Shown in pieces: positions 12,501 through 25,010 of a stretch of 64,000 nucleotides of DNA. Both the position numbers and the translations under genes were made by a program. Source of the stretch: Sinonovacula constricta (lineage: Eukaryota > Mollusca > Bivalvia > Cardiida > Solecurtidae); the NCBI GenBank assembly GCA_007844125.1, contig CM017567.1, forward strand, positions 6,588,170 to 6,652,169, given 5' to 3'. Position 1 is the first letter of the stretch. Every line of letters starts with the position of its first letter. The notes beneath the pieces are model-generated. The model did not search any database, was not told where the DNA came from, and saw nothing but the letters and a program-made list of their open reading frames with translations.

Positions 12501-13186
12501 TGTTTCATAATATGCACATAATTTACATCAACATAGTTGTATGAAGAGATATTTCTAAGTTTACAGTTTTATGTTGTTGTAAAATATAGACTATGCAATT
12601 AGACTCTCGCTGACTCTACCTTCACTTTTGTTACCTTATCTTACAGTGAAACGTTTTAACATTTGCAACGATTATTCTTTTCTAGTTTTTTTTTATAAAG
12701 ATTTAGCTCGAGTACCATCGTCAACTATTTGTTATTCACTGGCGTAAGCACAGTGGTAGTTTATCATGTTGTTGTGTAATTTAGTATGAAATAGTGTATA
12801 TCTTGATTTAATGTTAAATAATTACTACAACAAGTATATATATCAATTGTTAACATTATAATTTAAAAGATGAAGGACATATAATCAAAATATAGATAGT
12901 ATTATTTGAGGTCTGTGTTCTGTACTTATTTATGTCAATTAATTTAATAGCTTAAATCATAAATACAAGAACAACTAAATCATGAAGATAAGAAAGAGAA
13001 GTACTAAATAAACAGAATAAGATAATTACTTTACGATAGATTAGGCTAGCGTATACATTGTAGCTAACAGCAGTTAATTGATGACATATGGCTTGTTTTA
13101 AAAGATTCCTTATCATTAATAATTGCTTAATTATAAAGCTGTCGGGCTGCAAGTAACAGCTTGTTATTTTGTTAAGACGTGATGAA
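9540..13186. other. AT-rich non-coding DNA without recognisable genes
   Basis: Read on both strands. ORFs are short (under 85 codons) and carry no recognisable domain. An isolated GTCGGATACCAC match to MITE family M2 occurs near 9981. No tRNA or minisatellite was identified. Confidence 0.5.
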
Positions 13187-13735
13187 CGTTTTGTAGTAAA
13201 CTTGGTTTTCGTCCAGAATCTTGGTGATTTCTGAAAAAAATGTTGGATTTGGTAGAAAAAACTCGTTCATACACTATTTCCTACATTTAAAAAATATTTG
13301 GGATATTTTGGAGACGGTTGAATTCTCAACCCGCTTTGAAATAGACTTTTTCACATTGGCCAACCCGTTTTGTAATAAACTTATTTTTGGTCTAATATTT
13401 TTTATCTTCTTGCCCCAAATTGCTTACAAATCATGAATAAACAGTGAAAGAACATCAGTTTGTGACACTGGGATTTGTTATTGTACACTTTTGAGTAAAC
13501 TTTAATTTTCAATTTTAGGCGAAAGTTCTTTTCAGTTTTTTTCATATCGGCCATCCCGTTTTGTAAGAACTAAGTTTAAGTTTTAGTCAAGAATATTGAT
13601 TACCTTTGAACAAATGTGTTAGATATGGTACAAACATGTTTTGATACACCATTTTCTCTTATCTAAACATTATTTCGGATCTTTGGAAACGTTTTAATTT
13701 TTCCACATGTTTTATAGTACATTTTGAAATAAAAC
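13187..13735. repeat. Degenerate tandem repeat, about 180-190 bp unit, three copies
   Basis: Blocks starting CGTTTTGTAGTAAAC at 13187, CGTTTTGTAATAAAC at 13366 and CGTTTTGTAAGAAC at 13557 share later landmarks: GAATCTTGGTGAT against GAATATTGATTAC, GATTTGGTA against GATATGGTA, and a closing TTTGAAAT. Units 1 and 3 are most alike and unit 2 is more diverged. The family is unknown. Confidence 0.65.
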
Positions 13736-14772
13736 CTTGTAGATTGAACATTAACATAACATAACATAATTTTATTTTATTGGCATTATTTTACATATAA
13801 ATATAGCCAACATACATGATAATAAATAATCTCTACATAACGAACAAGGGGTGTTAATATTTGCATGGAAGTGTATTTAATAATGTCTTTAACATAACAA
13901 AGTTATTATGTGTAGCTGTTATCTCTTAAATGGGAAGCATGATACACACATTTTGCAATATTTCGTAAGACATTAGAATTTTCAGTTTTAAGGAGTGAGG
14001 CAAGTTTATGCAAAGTTGCCCAGTGACAAAAATATGATTTCAAGTATTCTTTTCTTAATTAATTCTCTATATTTCGTACAAACGAGTAAAACATGTTAGT
14101 CCGTTTCAATGACGTTTATCGAACAGTGTACGCATTTCCTGTCTTCTAATGGTGTATTGTAGTATCTACCTGTTTCAACGGCCAAGTCATGAGAGGATAG
14201 TCTGAATTTTGTCAGTGACGTTCTATATTTATTAGCAGTTACATTGCTTAAGTATGTTTCTCTTTCGAAATTGCATTTATATAAACACTAAGTTGCTAGA
14301 CGTCTTGAATTATGTATATTACTATGCCAGTTCTGTTTGTAATTGTCAATGATTTTTCTTTTATTGTTACAAATCTTACATTCATTCTGTTTTTATTTTG
14401 CCATATATGACCTAAGCCAATGTTAGTAAGGATTTCTTTGAGTTATCCCGCCCAATTTGTATAAGTTATATGTGTTTCCTTTTTCTGTACCTTGATATAG
14501 TTGGCGGTATACTAATTTAAGTAATCCATTGTCTGAATTCATTATTTCAGCCAGTATTGAATCATCGAGAATTGTCTTATTTTTGAAGGTATCGTCCCAA
14601 CTCTCTGAAAAGTCCATCGAGGTTTGTTGTTCTTTTCACGTTTAGTATTTTACGTAAAAAAAAACTTGTAATGCACTTGTTCAATGTCCAAAACTTTCGC
14701 TCCGTAATATAACATTTAACCTATTAAACTATTAAAAGTTTAACTTTTTCGTTCACTGAAACTTGCAGCTGG

Positions 14773-15159
14773 TTAAAAACAATAAATAGATTGTGTAATG
14801 AATGTAATGAATGTTTTGATAATAGTTTTTGTGTTGTATTCCAGCTTCCATTTGTTAAATAGGTGGATACCGAGATATTTGAATGAGTCTACAATTTCCA
14901 ATTCGGCACTGTTTAATCTAAATGTGGGTCTTCTTGGTTTACCCTTTTCAAAAATCATGACTTCACTTTTTTGATCATTCATCTTTAATCCACATTTCTT
15001 GCAGTAAACGTCTATATGATTTAATATATCTTGTAGGGCATCAGGGGTTTCGGCAAAAATAACTGAACCATCACAAAATAAGAGCATAAATAACATAATG
15101 TTATTTGCCTGATATAATCCATCTTTGTCTGTATTAATAGTTTCATATATGATTGACAA
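14773..15159 (-). pseudogene. LINE reverse transcriptase core fragment
   Basis: This 128-codon open stretch matches RVT_1 palm and thumb regions: LLFCDGSVIFAETPDAL replaces the usual Y/F-A-D-D catalytic motif, followed by CGLKMNDQKSEVM and DSFKYLGIHL. The second catalytic aspartate of the YADD box is a glycine here, so the enzyme would be inactive even if expressed. It is part of the 13.75-17.09 kb LINE. Confidence 0.8.
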
Positions 15160-15682
15160 AACATAAAAATATCAGGCTAGAGCTCGGGTTCCCTTGTTTC
15201 ACGCCAATTAGAGAGTCTGTGAAATTGCGACAGGTTTGATTTAAACGAACATATGACTTTACGGTAGTATACATAGCTTTTACGGCGGTTACCATTTCGG
15301 AACAAACATTTGCTTGCGCTAGATTATGCCAGAGAAATGCCGTTTATTTTATCGAAGCATTTTTCGTATTCCAGATAGCAACAATAGAGTTTTTTCATGT
15401 GTATTCAGTGTCTTTTTAATAATTGAATGAAACAGAAAAATACAATCAATTATAGATTTTTTTTCTGCAAACCAAATTGGTTAGGAATATTTTTTCATGT
15501 CTTACAGACCATTTTGTGAGACGATTTAACAAATCTTGTAAATATTTTTTTCTAATACATTTATAAGTGTTATTCATCTGTAGTTTTTGCTTTCATCCTT
15601 GTCACCTCCCTTATGTATCGGTACAATTATGCCACTGTCCCATGTGCTTGGATATGAACCACTATCAAATATTGTGTTAAAA

Positions 15683-15991
15683 TTAAAAAGTTTGAGAATG
15701 ACTGGCGCTAGTATTTTTAAGGCATTTTTTATAAATTTCGGCAACTATATTATCTAAACCGTTACTTTTATTGTTATTCTGGCAGAATACTGCTGTTTTT
15801 ACTTCTTCTAGTGTTATATTGCTATCTAATTCATCACCACACACACTCTCTTCTTTTTGAATATGCCCTCTGTCTTTATTTGTTTCGTCCATCTCATACA
15901 ATTTTCTTAAGTGTTTATACAACCGGTCGATGTTTAAATGATCGGATATTGTATCTTTAATTGTGTATTGTTGCTTTATTTTTTTCCACAA
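15683..15991 (-). pseudogene. LINE ORF2 segment upstream of the RT core
   Basis: The open stretch contains ITLEEVKTAVFCQNNNKSNG then LDNIVAEIYKKC, the typical block just before RT motif 1 in LINEs. It is in the expected order between the endonuclease remains and the RT core, separated from both by stops. Confidence 0.75.
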
Positions 15992-16818
15992 CTTTCTGTT
16001 TGGGTTTTACATAATTTTGCAAGCTTTACTAATTCTGAAACCGAAAACCTGTATTTCTTTAACCGTTTAATGCGATTATATTTATTTCTTAGACTAACAA
16101 ATTCCTCTCTGTGTTATTTTTTGTTTTCATATAAGTATTTCTAGCCATTTTAAAGCAATTTCTTGCATTAAAGCACTCTTCGTCAAACAGTGGTTTTATA
16201 TTGTAATTCACTTTTTTATGACTTAGATGTTTTGGTTCCAAATACTTGTTTCACTACATTTTGCAATATTTCTATGGGGGATTGTGCCACTTGGTCAACG
16301 TTCAAGAAATTGTCCTGCACTAAGTGATCTATCTTATATCTCTCATGGTGCATTTTTTGTTTAAAATTATCTATTTTAGTTTCGTCCCATGTTATCCTTA
16401 CATCATAATTTTTATTATCATCATGATCAGTATCATCTTTCTTCCATCATTGTGTAATGGAGCATTACACGAATACACGTATTTACCACTCAGTGCAAAC
16501 GTCACAGGACAATGTTCTGAGGACCCTAGGTAGTTAATAATCTTAACATCGGTGACAAAATGAAAATTTTCTATCTGTAATAGAAATTAATCTATTCTAC
16601 TCGACCCTTTAATTAAATGGTATCTATATTCGCCAACACCTGCGCCAGAATGCAGCCGACCGTTACCAATAATAACACATGTACTGCTATATAACTCTAA
16701 CAGACGATGCCCATGACACTCGATCACATGGTTTTGACTTGCACGTGCTTGTATCTGAATGGTACTTATATAATCTTGATGGTTTAAGTCTAAGTATCGA
16801 TCATAATCTTATACTTCA

Positions 16819-17085
16819 TTAATATTCTAGTTTAAAATGTTCGATGTCAGTTTCCAGTTGCTCGTAAAAATTAAACTGGCTTTGGACAAATTTCGTTACT
16901 GTTGAGCCTTTGCGTGGGATGTAAGTGCAACAAAAATAAACATTTTGGTTAAAATCAATCAAGTGGTCCTTAAATTTTATCCATACAATACCATGCTGTT
17001 CTCCTTGAACGATTTCAACACTTTGTTCTATTGAGGTTTTAAAATAGGTAGAAATGCCCAAACCCAGTTGCTTCAATTTTACCAA
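16819..17085 (-). pseudogene. LINE APE-type endonuclease fragment
   Basis: The block GIVWIKFKDHL then VYFCCTYIPRKGST matches the middle of AP-endonuclease-like (EEP) domains of LINEs. The endonuclease C-terminus continues in other frames down to about 16500. The N-terminal catalytic part is absent. Confidence 0.7.
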
Positions 17086-17099
17086 CTTTAGTTAAAGCC

Positions 17100-17712
17100 T
17101 TCTTGATTGTCTGTATGTCCGCCATCACTGCCAGTGCCCACGGTGGGGCAGTAGGGGGGAGGGGGGTATGGGTGGGTGTGGCACTGAAGAAAAACGGGAT
17201 TTGGTCGTGATAGCTGAAGTTGTTTGGGACTTCATAACTGAGCTTCTATAATCAGCACAGCATTGCTGTGAAAATATAGTGTCCAATGTCTGATCAGTGT
17301 CGTCCACTGTAACGTGTCTTGCCGCTTATTTAGATTGAATGCCGGTTATCGGGGAATGGCAGACATTTTCATTTGACTTACCAGGTGTTATATTTGACCC
17401 TCTTCGTTCTTTGACGGGGTTGTTCTATCTAGTTCCTGTTTGGGATCGGGTTTGAGGTAGACATCAGGTGGTATGGAAGTTAATATCCAACTTTATGTCC
17501 GTTCACAATGCACAATCTTTCTGTAGTTTGTATAAAAAAATAACCATTTATCAGCAACGATTCTTTGCGTCCTAACCCTAATTCAAATATTTTCTGCGAT
17601 ACGGGGATATCATTAGCCGCATCATATGTTGCACAGATCTCGTGCACTTGTCCACGTTATACCCCGTTATTGCCTTAAGCTATGCCAATGACGTTAAGTA
17701 CAGTTTATTTCT

Positions 17713-17799
<87 letters not shown>

Positions 17800-18140
17800 C
17801 GCGCGCGTCTGTGTTGTATTGAATCTTCTTCCACGTTTCTAATACTTTGATTCAACGGTACCAAAGCAGAAAGAAGTTGTCTGCGCGCGATCTGTATGCC
17901 GCATTTATGCGTTAATTGTTTTAATGAAATTGAATAAAGTAATCATGTAGACATTGAATAAATAAATAGACTTAAAACTGATACTCATCCAGTTAACTAA
18001 TGAAATCGATATGAAATGGTTGAATTAATTAATTGGTTGAATAAGTATTGCCCCTTTCCCTGGCCTTGAACCGCTACATTAAGCATCGCTCGACGGGCTC
18101 GAACCAACACGACAGCTCGCGGCCAAATCTCTGGGCTGTT
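17100..18140. other. Non-coding stretch with a (GT)n microsatellite
   Basis: A short G-rich patch lies near 17142-17182. No gene was recognised. The main feature is the GT tract listed separately. Confidence 0.5.
17719..17806. repeat. (GT)n then (GC)n microsatellite
   Basis: About 36 GT repeats are followed directly by eight GC repeats. Alternating purine-pyrimidine of this length is a classical Z-DNA-prone tract. The ORF through it (Cys-Val repeats) is an artefact. Confidence 0.97.
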
Positions 18141-18152
18141 ACAACACAATAT

Positions 18153-18240
18153 CATTAAAATCACATCCTAACTTTCGCTTCATTACTTTCCGCTGGTTAA
18201 CGGAAAGTAATGAAGCGAAAGTTAGAATGTGATTTTAATG
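18153..18240. repeat. Near-perfect hairpin, 40-bp arms, 8-bp loop
   Basis: The left arm 18153-18192 begins CATTAAAATCACATCCTAAC. The right arm 18201-18240 is its reverse complement with one mismatch (C/T at arm position 15). The loop is CTGGTTAA. GTTACAACA occurs on both sides (near 18139 and 18247). It could be a foldback MITE, a recent palindromic duplication or a small-RNA precursor, and sequence alone does not decide. Confidence 0.93.
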
Positions 18241-21200
18241 AGATTGGTTACAACATCGCACAGTTTATAGCGTAAGGCAAATAGAGATTTGCTCACGTGC
18301 TCGATTTGGTGTAGAATGTTTGTACTTAAATGGTGGCCTACTCGAAAAATAATGAGAATGTACACAGTGAATTAAATGCAAAAGCCGATCAGAATTGTAA
18401 TCAAAGTGCTGAAAAGCGCTGTTTGGGAGGGGAAAGTTAAACCCTGTCAGCGATTAAAGGTATACAAACAATGGTCACTTTAATTTTTCCGTCGTAAATC
18501 AATTGTACGATCATAAAAAACTATTATATAAACCATGCAATTTTAACTAAAATAAGGTTATACCGGACGCGACAAAAATACACCGAGTTTAAAATTTACT
18601 CCCGGTTATTAGTTCGGTATACCATATACATGTATATAGCAAACGGCTCTATGACATTCGCTTTGATTTATTGCGACAGCTCTACCCTGTGATCTGCGCG
18701 GAATATCTCCCTAGTTTAGACAATGACATTTTTTCAAATCAATGGATGCCGCCATTGTATTATCACGTGACATTCAGTGGCTGGCACGACACCAACAGTA
18801 CAGCCGCTGGTTGTGCAGGCCTGTACCATGCCAATGCTGCAAATAATTGGCAGTAGAATGTAGAATAAACTCAAAGAAATCCAGAAGTTATTGTCTCAGT
18901 TACACAAGTCATCACACAAACTGAAATATGTTTTTGTCGATTTATACAACATTAAAAAAACAATTAGATTAGGCGCTATTTGTTTAACATTGCCTAAAAG
19001 GTGAGGGTAAATGGTTTCTTTGTGACTTTTTACCATATACCGAAGATAAATGTAAATCTAACCATTAGGATGTTGGCGTAAACTATGCACACTACCCAAC
19101 GTTGTGGGAAATTATTTATTGTATAAATATACAACATTTTAAAAAAATACAATCTACCCTAAGTCAGTCGATAATTAGTTAAAAAGAAAACAACAAAGTA
19201 ACTTTGCCTCCTGCACAACATTTGCTACAGCTGTCTAAATTACATACATGTATTCTAAATTGCTAGTGCGAACAAAATCTTCCACATAAGTATTAATTGC
19301 TCAGGATAGAAAACCTTCATTCAAATGATCATAAGAAAGGAAGCATTGCTCAATAATTATATGGGCAATAATTATTATTTTGTCACACGGTTATATATCT
19401 GCATCACTTGACGCTTTCAAAAAACAATCCGATTTACCACCGTTGATGTTATACTTTTCTGATTGTGGCCATGAAGTTGCTATAGCCGTTTTATTTCCAA
19501 CTTAATTTACTAAAAACTTGTCAATTTAGGACTTAAAATAAATTACATGCTTTGGAAAACATAAACAAATCAATTTTTACATCACCATCATTACGTTAAG
19601 AAACACATTTTTTACACTGGGGAAAATCTATGAGTAATTGCACGAAAATTAACGAAAACGAATATATTATCAGAAAATGTAAAAACCAAACAAAATATGA
19701 CTTATTGTGAACATAAAATAAATTGTAGGTTTCTATGGTAAATTATGAACAATATCAATTACCTTCTAAATAACCAATTAGAAAATGCAGTTTTAAATAT
19801 TTAATTGTGACTCTTAAGCTTGTTAAAAAGCAAATAATTATCGATCTTTAATTAAAAAAGCTAATATAAATTATTCTAAATCATTACACTTTATAACAAA
19901 CGCGTATCAAAGAAACAAGAAGATGCACATACAACATTTAGTTTTAAACAAAGTGTCTGGCTGTGTTGTTTCGCCGTCAGTCGGCAATATGGGCAAACAG
20001 GGGTGCTTAAACCGGTTTTACAATGCTTCAACCTCGCACTTCCTGATGGGTTTCTCAAATGCAAGCAACGAAAAACAAAACCGGTATATTTTACACATCT
20101 CTACGTGTATGCCGGATCACCTCGGGCCCAAATTCCTAAGTAGAAATACTTTTTTCTGGCATATCATTCGTAACTACTAGACTATTTCCGGATTATGTAT
20201 TATGTGTACATGTATACGCTAGGCAATCATTTCTTAACCTTTTCCGGACTCTGAAGCTTTTGAAGATTTTTCGTTATTTTCTAGAACTTTCAACTATTTT
20301 AGATAATTGACGTTACGCCAAGTTTTGATTGACGGCTGGAGCTGCCAGATTCTGGCCATACAGAGTGCAGCATTTAATCACGTGATTCTATTGTGTTTTT
20401 TTCCGGCTTGTTTGGTATGTCTTATCTCTCCTGTGATGAAGGAGCTTACATCAGGCTAAAATCCACCACGAAGCTGTTATTTACAAAGTTCTGGTACATA
20501 GGTTTAAATAATGGTTAAATTATAATAAAAGTGTTAAAAGGTTCGTCAATAAATGAAACACTAAATTTTTATGTCTTACAAACTGAAATGGAAAAAATAT
20601 CGTATCATTATGGATGATTGATTTTTTTGGTATAATTATTGTTTTATATTCCCTACATGCATTCACTGATGAAGGTGATCTGTCTGCTAAATATTCACAT
20701 GTCTAAAAAAAAAAACATGTCAAAATAAAATGTTAAAATATTTATGTGATGACAATTAATATAAGACCTTTTATCTTTGTATCTACGCTAAACGCGTGCC
20801 CTTTCGGTGTGTTGATATTCCCTGGAAATGCAAAGAAATGTTTGATAGAGGATTCTTTTCATTTGGCTCTAACATGCGGCTAATTTATCTCGTTTCATGC
20901 AATATTATATTACAGATAGGGATTAAACATCGGCGACGCTGTATTTATAACTTCGAGCAATTCTTGTTTTTAATTAAATGCATCGCAACGGCCAATAATG
21001 ATCAGTATTGCGAGATCTAGCTATTTTAGAGAAGGAAGGCCCCTGGTAAGAAGCTGGAGGTCCTTCTAACATTAAATTATTAGCCACTACCGGGACTCGG
21101 ACTCACGCCTAGGACCCTAAGCAATCAACGAGTCGGCGACATTACCCCGTGTTTTAAATTGGTCTTCCTAAAGAACTCTAGTCAGAAAATTCGTAAAATA

Positions 21201-22260
21201 AAGGCAACCTTGCTAAACTCCTGAGCATTCCCAAAAGACACTTACTTTCCGATTTCTTATTATAAGAAATGCACTGGTTCTCCTGGACAATCATTTTCGA
21301 TAGTTGTCTTTTTATAATACGGAATCAAAGTTAAAGCTACATTTCAGATTAAATTAGATCTACGTCTAATGTTATTTTGTGACGTCACCTTGGTGGTATT
21401 TTATGGGAGTTGGGCTCGAACTTAATTTTAATGAATAGTAAGAATTTACCAAAATGTGTAAATAAATAATTTATTAATCAGTTAGTGATTGGACAAACAT
21501 GTTAGTAAAACAAAGTTAATTTATGTCAGGATATCTCTTTACTATAACAGCAAATAGATAAATATCTCGATATATCTACACTCGCGAAAAATGCGTACGC
21601 TGTCACCATTTGATTTAAACAGTAAAAGGTCTAAAGAGTTAAGAAATCGGCCCCTGTTCAACAATACTTGAGTTTAACTTATATTCATATGCAAAGTTAT
21701 ATAGTTTCTATTAGGAATGCAAACGAACGTTCGGGTAGATACCGAGCCTAACAACTGAGGTAACACAATCCAAAAAATATATCAGAGACATAAAACATTT
21801 AAGTGCATGCAGAGCTGTTAAAAGTATTAAAGAACGACAATGTATTGAGTATCAAAAAGGAGCTGGGCGATCAAAACAATTTTATTGACACCAACAGACA
21901 AGATAATGCTTGGTTATCTAGTAAGCCACAACAGAAAGGACAGCGTTGAGAAAATACGAACTGAATAAAAGAGGAAACGTGCCAGTAGGCAATAATTGTA
22001 AGGACTGAATTGCGAACACTGAACATAGAGAAGAAAAGGAACATCCCTTCCTCACCCCTCACAGTTGAGCAGAGACAGGGGTGGGTTCAGTGGGATTTGA
22101 AGAATAGGGACAGGGACTATGAGAGTGTGATTTTCTGATGAATAATATCTGTACGGCTTTATCCTAACAACATGAAGATCTGGACAAATCAAATAGTGTT
22201 GATTTGAATCATCGGCCCAAGTAATCTCAAGTTCCTTCGCTAAAATCACATCGATTTTTA
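18241..22260. other. AT-rich non-coding DNA
   Basis: No domain-bearing ORF was recognised on either strand. The only structured item is a tRNA-like B-box segment on the minus strand near 21070-21140 (GAGTCCGAGTCCCGG), too divergent to be a tRNA gene. The part below 22261 may be the 3' UTR of the neighbouring broken gene; a minus-strand AATAAA lies near 21880. Confidence 0.5.
21068..21142 (-). other. tRNA-like remnant
   Basis: On the minus strand a B-box-like GTCCGAGTCCCGG lies about 50 bp downstream of a GCCGACTCGTTGATTGC arm, but no 7-bp acceptor stem closes. It is probably a SINE head or a tRNA pseudogene. Confidence 0.35.
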
Positions 22261-22807
22261 TCAGTTGATCGGTATTTTGTAACTCTTCTTCCCGAAGATA
22301 ATATCATTCACCCCCCAGTTCCAATGGGACACTTGCACAAGGGCGTCATAACCCTTGCTTTCACCGTACGATTTTAACTTGTTCGCACCCCCGCCATGAG
22401 CGTATTCCACGGTCATGATTTTGATATCAACCTTGTCGAAGGGGATAGTTTCCATCACGGGAATTTCAGCTCCTTCTACGTCCAGACTGAAGAAGTCAAT
22501 AGTGGTCCTGTTGAGAGCCAGAAGGATAGAATAGAGAGGGAAGCACTGCACATTGACCTATCCTTTGGGTGGTTGTTGTTTGTTTTCCACAATGCGTCCA
22601 GTATTTTGGGCTTGCTTAAACGTTCTCTGAAACAAAAATATGTCCCGCTTGAAGATGACACATTATTTAGTCCGCTGGGAGAAAATTGAGAGTTAATTAA
22701 GCAGAATTAAGTAAACAAAAGCATGGAGTTAACCTCAAAAGGAATAAATTCGCCTTTATGTGTTATGAAGAATAAACAATATCACGCAAAATAAAATATC
22801 GCTTTTC

Positions 22808-22995
22808 CCATTTTGTGGGTACGAATCCCGGTTGGAGTATGTGGTTTCATGTGAGGTGTTTCCATCTAATTTGCGGTGGCTCAGAGGTTCAACCTAGTCA
22901 TTTGACTAGGGTCTTCCGCCACCAATAACATATAGAAGTCGCCATAATGACAATATTTGTGTCGATGAAATGTATGTCAAAATCAAACAAGACAC
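22808..22995 (+). mobile_element. tRNA-derived SINE family C (MetaSINE-like), 5'-truncated
   Basis: It starts with a B-box GGGTACGAATCCCGG and continues with GGGTCTTCCGCCACCA and AGAAGTCGCCATAATGAC. These match the central domain I associate with MetaSINEs of marine invertebrates. It lies inside intron 2 of the broken FkbM-like copy. Related copies are at 28688 and 33448. Confidence 0.6.
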
Positions 22996-23204
22996 CGCTT
23001 TATTGCCGTTTGGTGATTAAAACCGACTTAATATCAGAATTAAATTAGGCATCATTTTGATTGTTATTATTTCTTGTGTAAATGTTTTATTGGCTGAGTC
23101 GACGCAAGGCTAATGTTCATAATTCTTAGGAGCGAAGCTTCTTGTTAAATAGTTCTTGTCCAAGGGAAAGAAGCCGGCAATAATCTAAATAGGTAGTCAC
23201 TGTC

Positions 23205-23515
23205 TTGGTAGGTGTGTATGTGTGTGCAATATGTGTTTGTGCGTGCGGGTGTGTATGTGTGTGCAACGTGTGTTTGTGCGTGCGGGTGTGTATGTGTGTG
23301 CTATGTGTGTTTGTGCGTGCGGGTGTTTATGTGTGTGAAATGTGTGTTTGTGAGTGCGGGTGTGTATGCGTTTTCAATGTGTGTTTGTGCGTGCGAGTGT
23401 GTATGTGTGTGCAATGTGTGCTTGTGCGTGCGGGGCTGTATGCGTGCGGGTGTGCGCGTGCGGGTGTGTATGCGTGCGTGTGTGTTTTGCGTGTGTGTTT
23501 TGCGTGTGTGTTTCA
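23205..23515 (+). repeat. 37-bp GT-rich minisatellite
   Basis: Units start GGTGTGTATGTGTGTGCAAT at 23211, 23248 and 23285, then degenerate into shorter GCGTGCGGGTGTGTATG units towards 23515. All frames are open, so the Cys/Val-rich ORFs are artefacts. It lies in intron 2 of the broken FkbM-like copy. Confidence 0.92.
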
Positions 23516-25010
23516 AGTAAGACTGTGTATGACGTGGGTAAGAGCGCAACTTATCATTGAAAAAAATAACTAATAATTGACATCAGAATATCAATTTAAA
23601 TTGTCTTGAACTGTAAGCATGTGCGCGTAAATTTTCACTAAATGTACTTAAAAGAAGAGCCATGTAAATGCCTCGACGTAAAGACAATGTGTTCAGATAC
23701 ATTTAGGATTTTCTTTTGTTTGACACGTATATTTTCATTTCATTATAAATCCAACATCTATAAAGTATAGTAGGCCTTTTTTCGAAGATCTTTGGTCGTT
23801 ATGGACCCTTATTTCCTTCTCGTTGCCAGTAAGTTTACTTACAATGCCAGGATGTTTTTCGGTATTTAGGCAAGCATTAATGATGAAAGCCTTCCTGTGT
23901 TTCTTTATCAGCATCTCGAAGTTTATAGGGTCAGCTTCCACAAGAAGGCCATTCCACTTGCGGTTCTTTTCGAAGAACAACGAATTGGAACCTCTTTCGC
24001 CATTCAGTCCTCCACATTCAACGTAGAATCCACCTTCCTGTCAAAAGAGTTACTTTTTGAAGAAACATGTCCAAATCTTAAACCACTTATGCAATTATAT
24101 GCACATTTATTAGTTATATTTTATTGTGGAATTTTAAACGGAGCGCAGAAATTTATTTGTATCGTATCGAGTATCTAGAAAAGAAAAGCAGTTGAAGTAA
24201 ACTATTAATTATTGGGATCTTTTGTTATGACTACGTCATTGTATTATGAAGTGCACTTAAAAAAAGGTGGAGAATACCGACGTGACCAGAGGGATGAAGT
24301 GTTGTATGGATGTAGTACTATTAATCTTTTTGTAATGGGAATCACGCATTCCTAGTGTTTTTGTATAGTTTGTCAACTTTTGATGCAATGTTAACTTAAA
24401 AAATCTTCCTATGTTGTACTGCTATATACACACATTGAAATGATGAATATTGCCTCGCTACTCATTAATTCGTGTAAGAATGTAATGATATTAATAAAAA
24501 GCTTTAAGAAGTGAATAATTATTGTATGCTATGTCTACCGTGAAGTTCAGTCTGCTGTCTACAATGGGCGTCTGCCCTCGGGAGTAATCCAGCCGGTAAG
24601 GAGCATCTAGATTGTACGGCTCTGTGGACGGGGGAACCAGGTAGTAGTCTCGGATCAACCGCACAAGTCTCGGATCGTCCTGGTCAACCTTGGCGTCGTT
24701 CAACTTCTGCATCTCCGCCTTGTAGTCAAAGGAATTATCCCGGAAACGTTTGGATCTTCATCGGCTCAAACGGTTGGAACAATGCAGCGCTACGTCTGAC
24801 GTCAGGAAAGAAGCCTTTCAACCAGTTCGACTGGTCCGCCATGGCAGTATTTGAGCCACCCGTCAACGCATTGTTAACTCTCTGATCATTGTACATTGTG
24901 GTGAACAGTACGATCAGTATCATGGTCACACAGACAAGAAAAATCGTCACGTTCGACTTCATCATCGTTCTGGATATAAAAAAAGAAATCCAGGTTTTAC
25001 ATATCCATAA

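Larger units (their letters stand above)
13750..17085 (-). mobile_element. Degenerate LINE (endonuclease, reverse transcriptase, C-terminal region)
   Basis: Reading the minus strand from 17085 down, LINE ORF2 domains appear in order. The endonuclease part includes YFCCTYIPRKGSTV near 16930, RLLELYSSTCVIIGNGRLHS near 16680 and LGSSEHCPVTFAL near 16525. The RT N-terminal part follows (NNKSNGLDNIVAEIYK near 15750, YPSTWDSGIIVPIHKGGD near 15620). Then comes the RT core (14773-15159), where the usual YADD catalytic site reads FCDG and DSFKYLGI follows. A C-terminal part lies at 13790-14617 (FRLSSHDLAVETGRYY). Stops and frameshifts interrupt the reading throughout, and the 5' end is missing. The 3' end finishes in a short GTTAT repeat on the minus strand (about 13755). 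It encodes no functional product. Confidence 0.85.
22261..24965 (-). pseudogene. FkbM/Star-like type II membrane protein gene, broken duplicate (copy B)
   Basis: Three minus-strand exons mirror the intact gene at 55389-58320. Exon 1 is 24965-24539: Met-start, membrane segment TIFLVCVTMILIVLFTTM, then a conserved stretch with IRDYYLVPPSTEPYNLD. Exon 2 is 24037-23843: EGGFYVECGGLNGERGSN and LLVEADP, 65 codons as in the intact copy, 54 of 65 residues identical by my count. Exon 3 is 22626-22261: FFSLDVEGAEI and WGVNDIIF. Splice sites are kept (donors GTAGAC and GTAAGT, acceptors ending TGACAG and TTTCAG), and an acceptor CCAG sits four bases before the first ATG, as in the other copy. Lesions: one extra base at 24737 shifts exon 1 (without it the exon is exactly 142 codons, as in copy A), and TAG at 22558-22560 interrupts exon 3 in frame. 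Introns are retained, so it is a duplicated rather than processed pseudogene, unless both lesions are assembly errors. Confidence 0.82.

Noticed and set aside
17642..17842. Cys-Val repeat ORF
   Set aside because: Translation of a GT/GC microsatellite.
22052..22249. 65-codon minus-strand ORF just after the broken FkbM-like exon 3
   Set aside because: The intact paralogue ends at the equivalent stop, and this ORF has no match to it and no splice support.
23205..23573. Cys-rich secreted-looking ORFs
   Set aside because: Translation of a GT-rich minisatellite inside an intron; all frames look similar.
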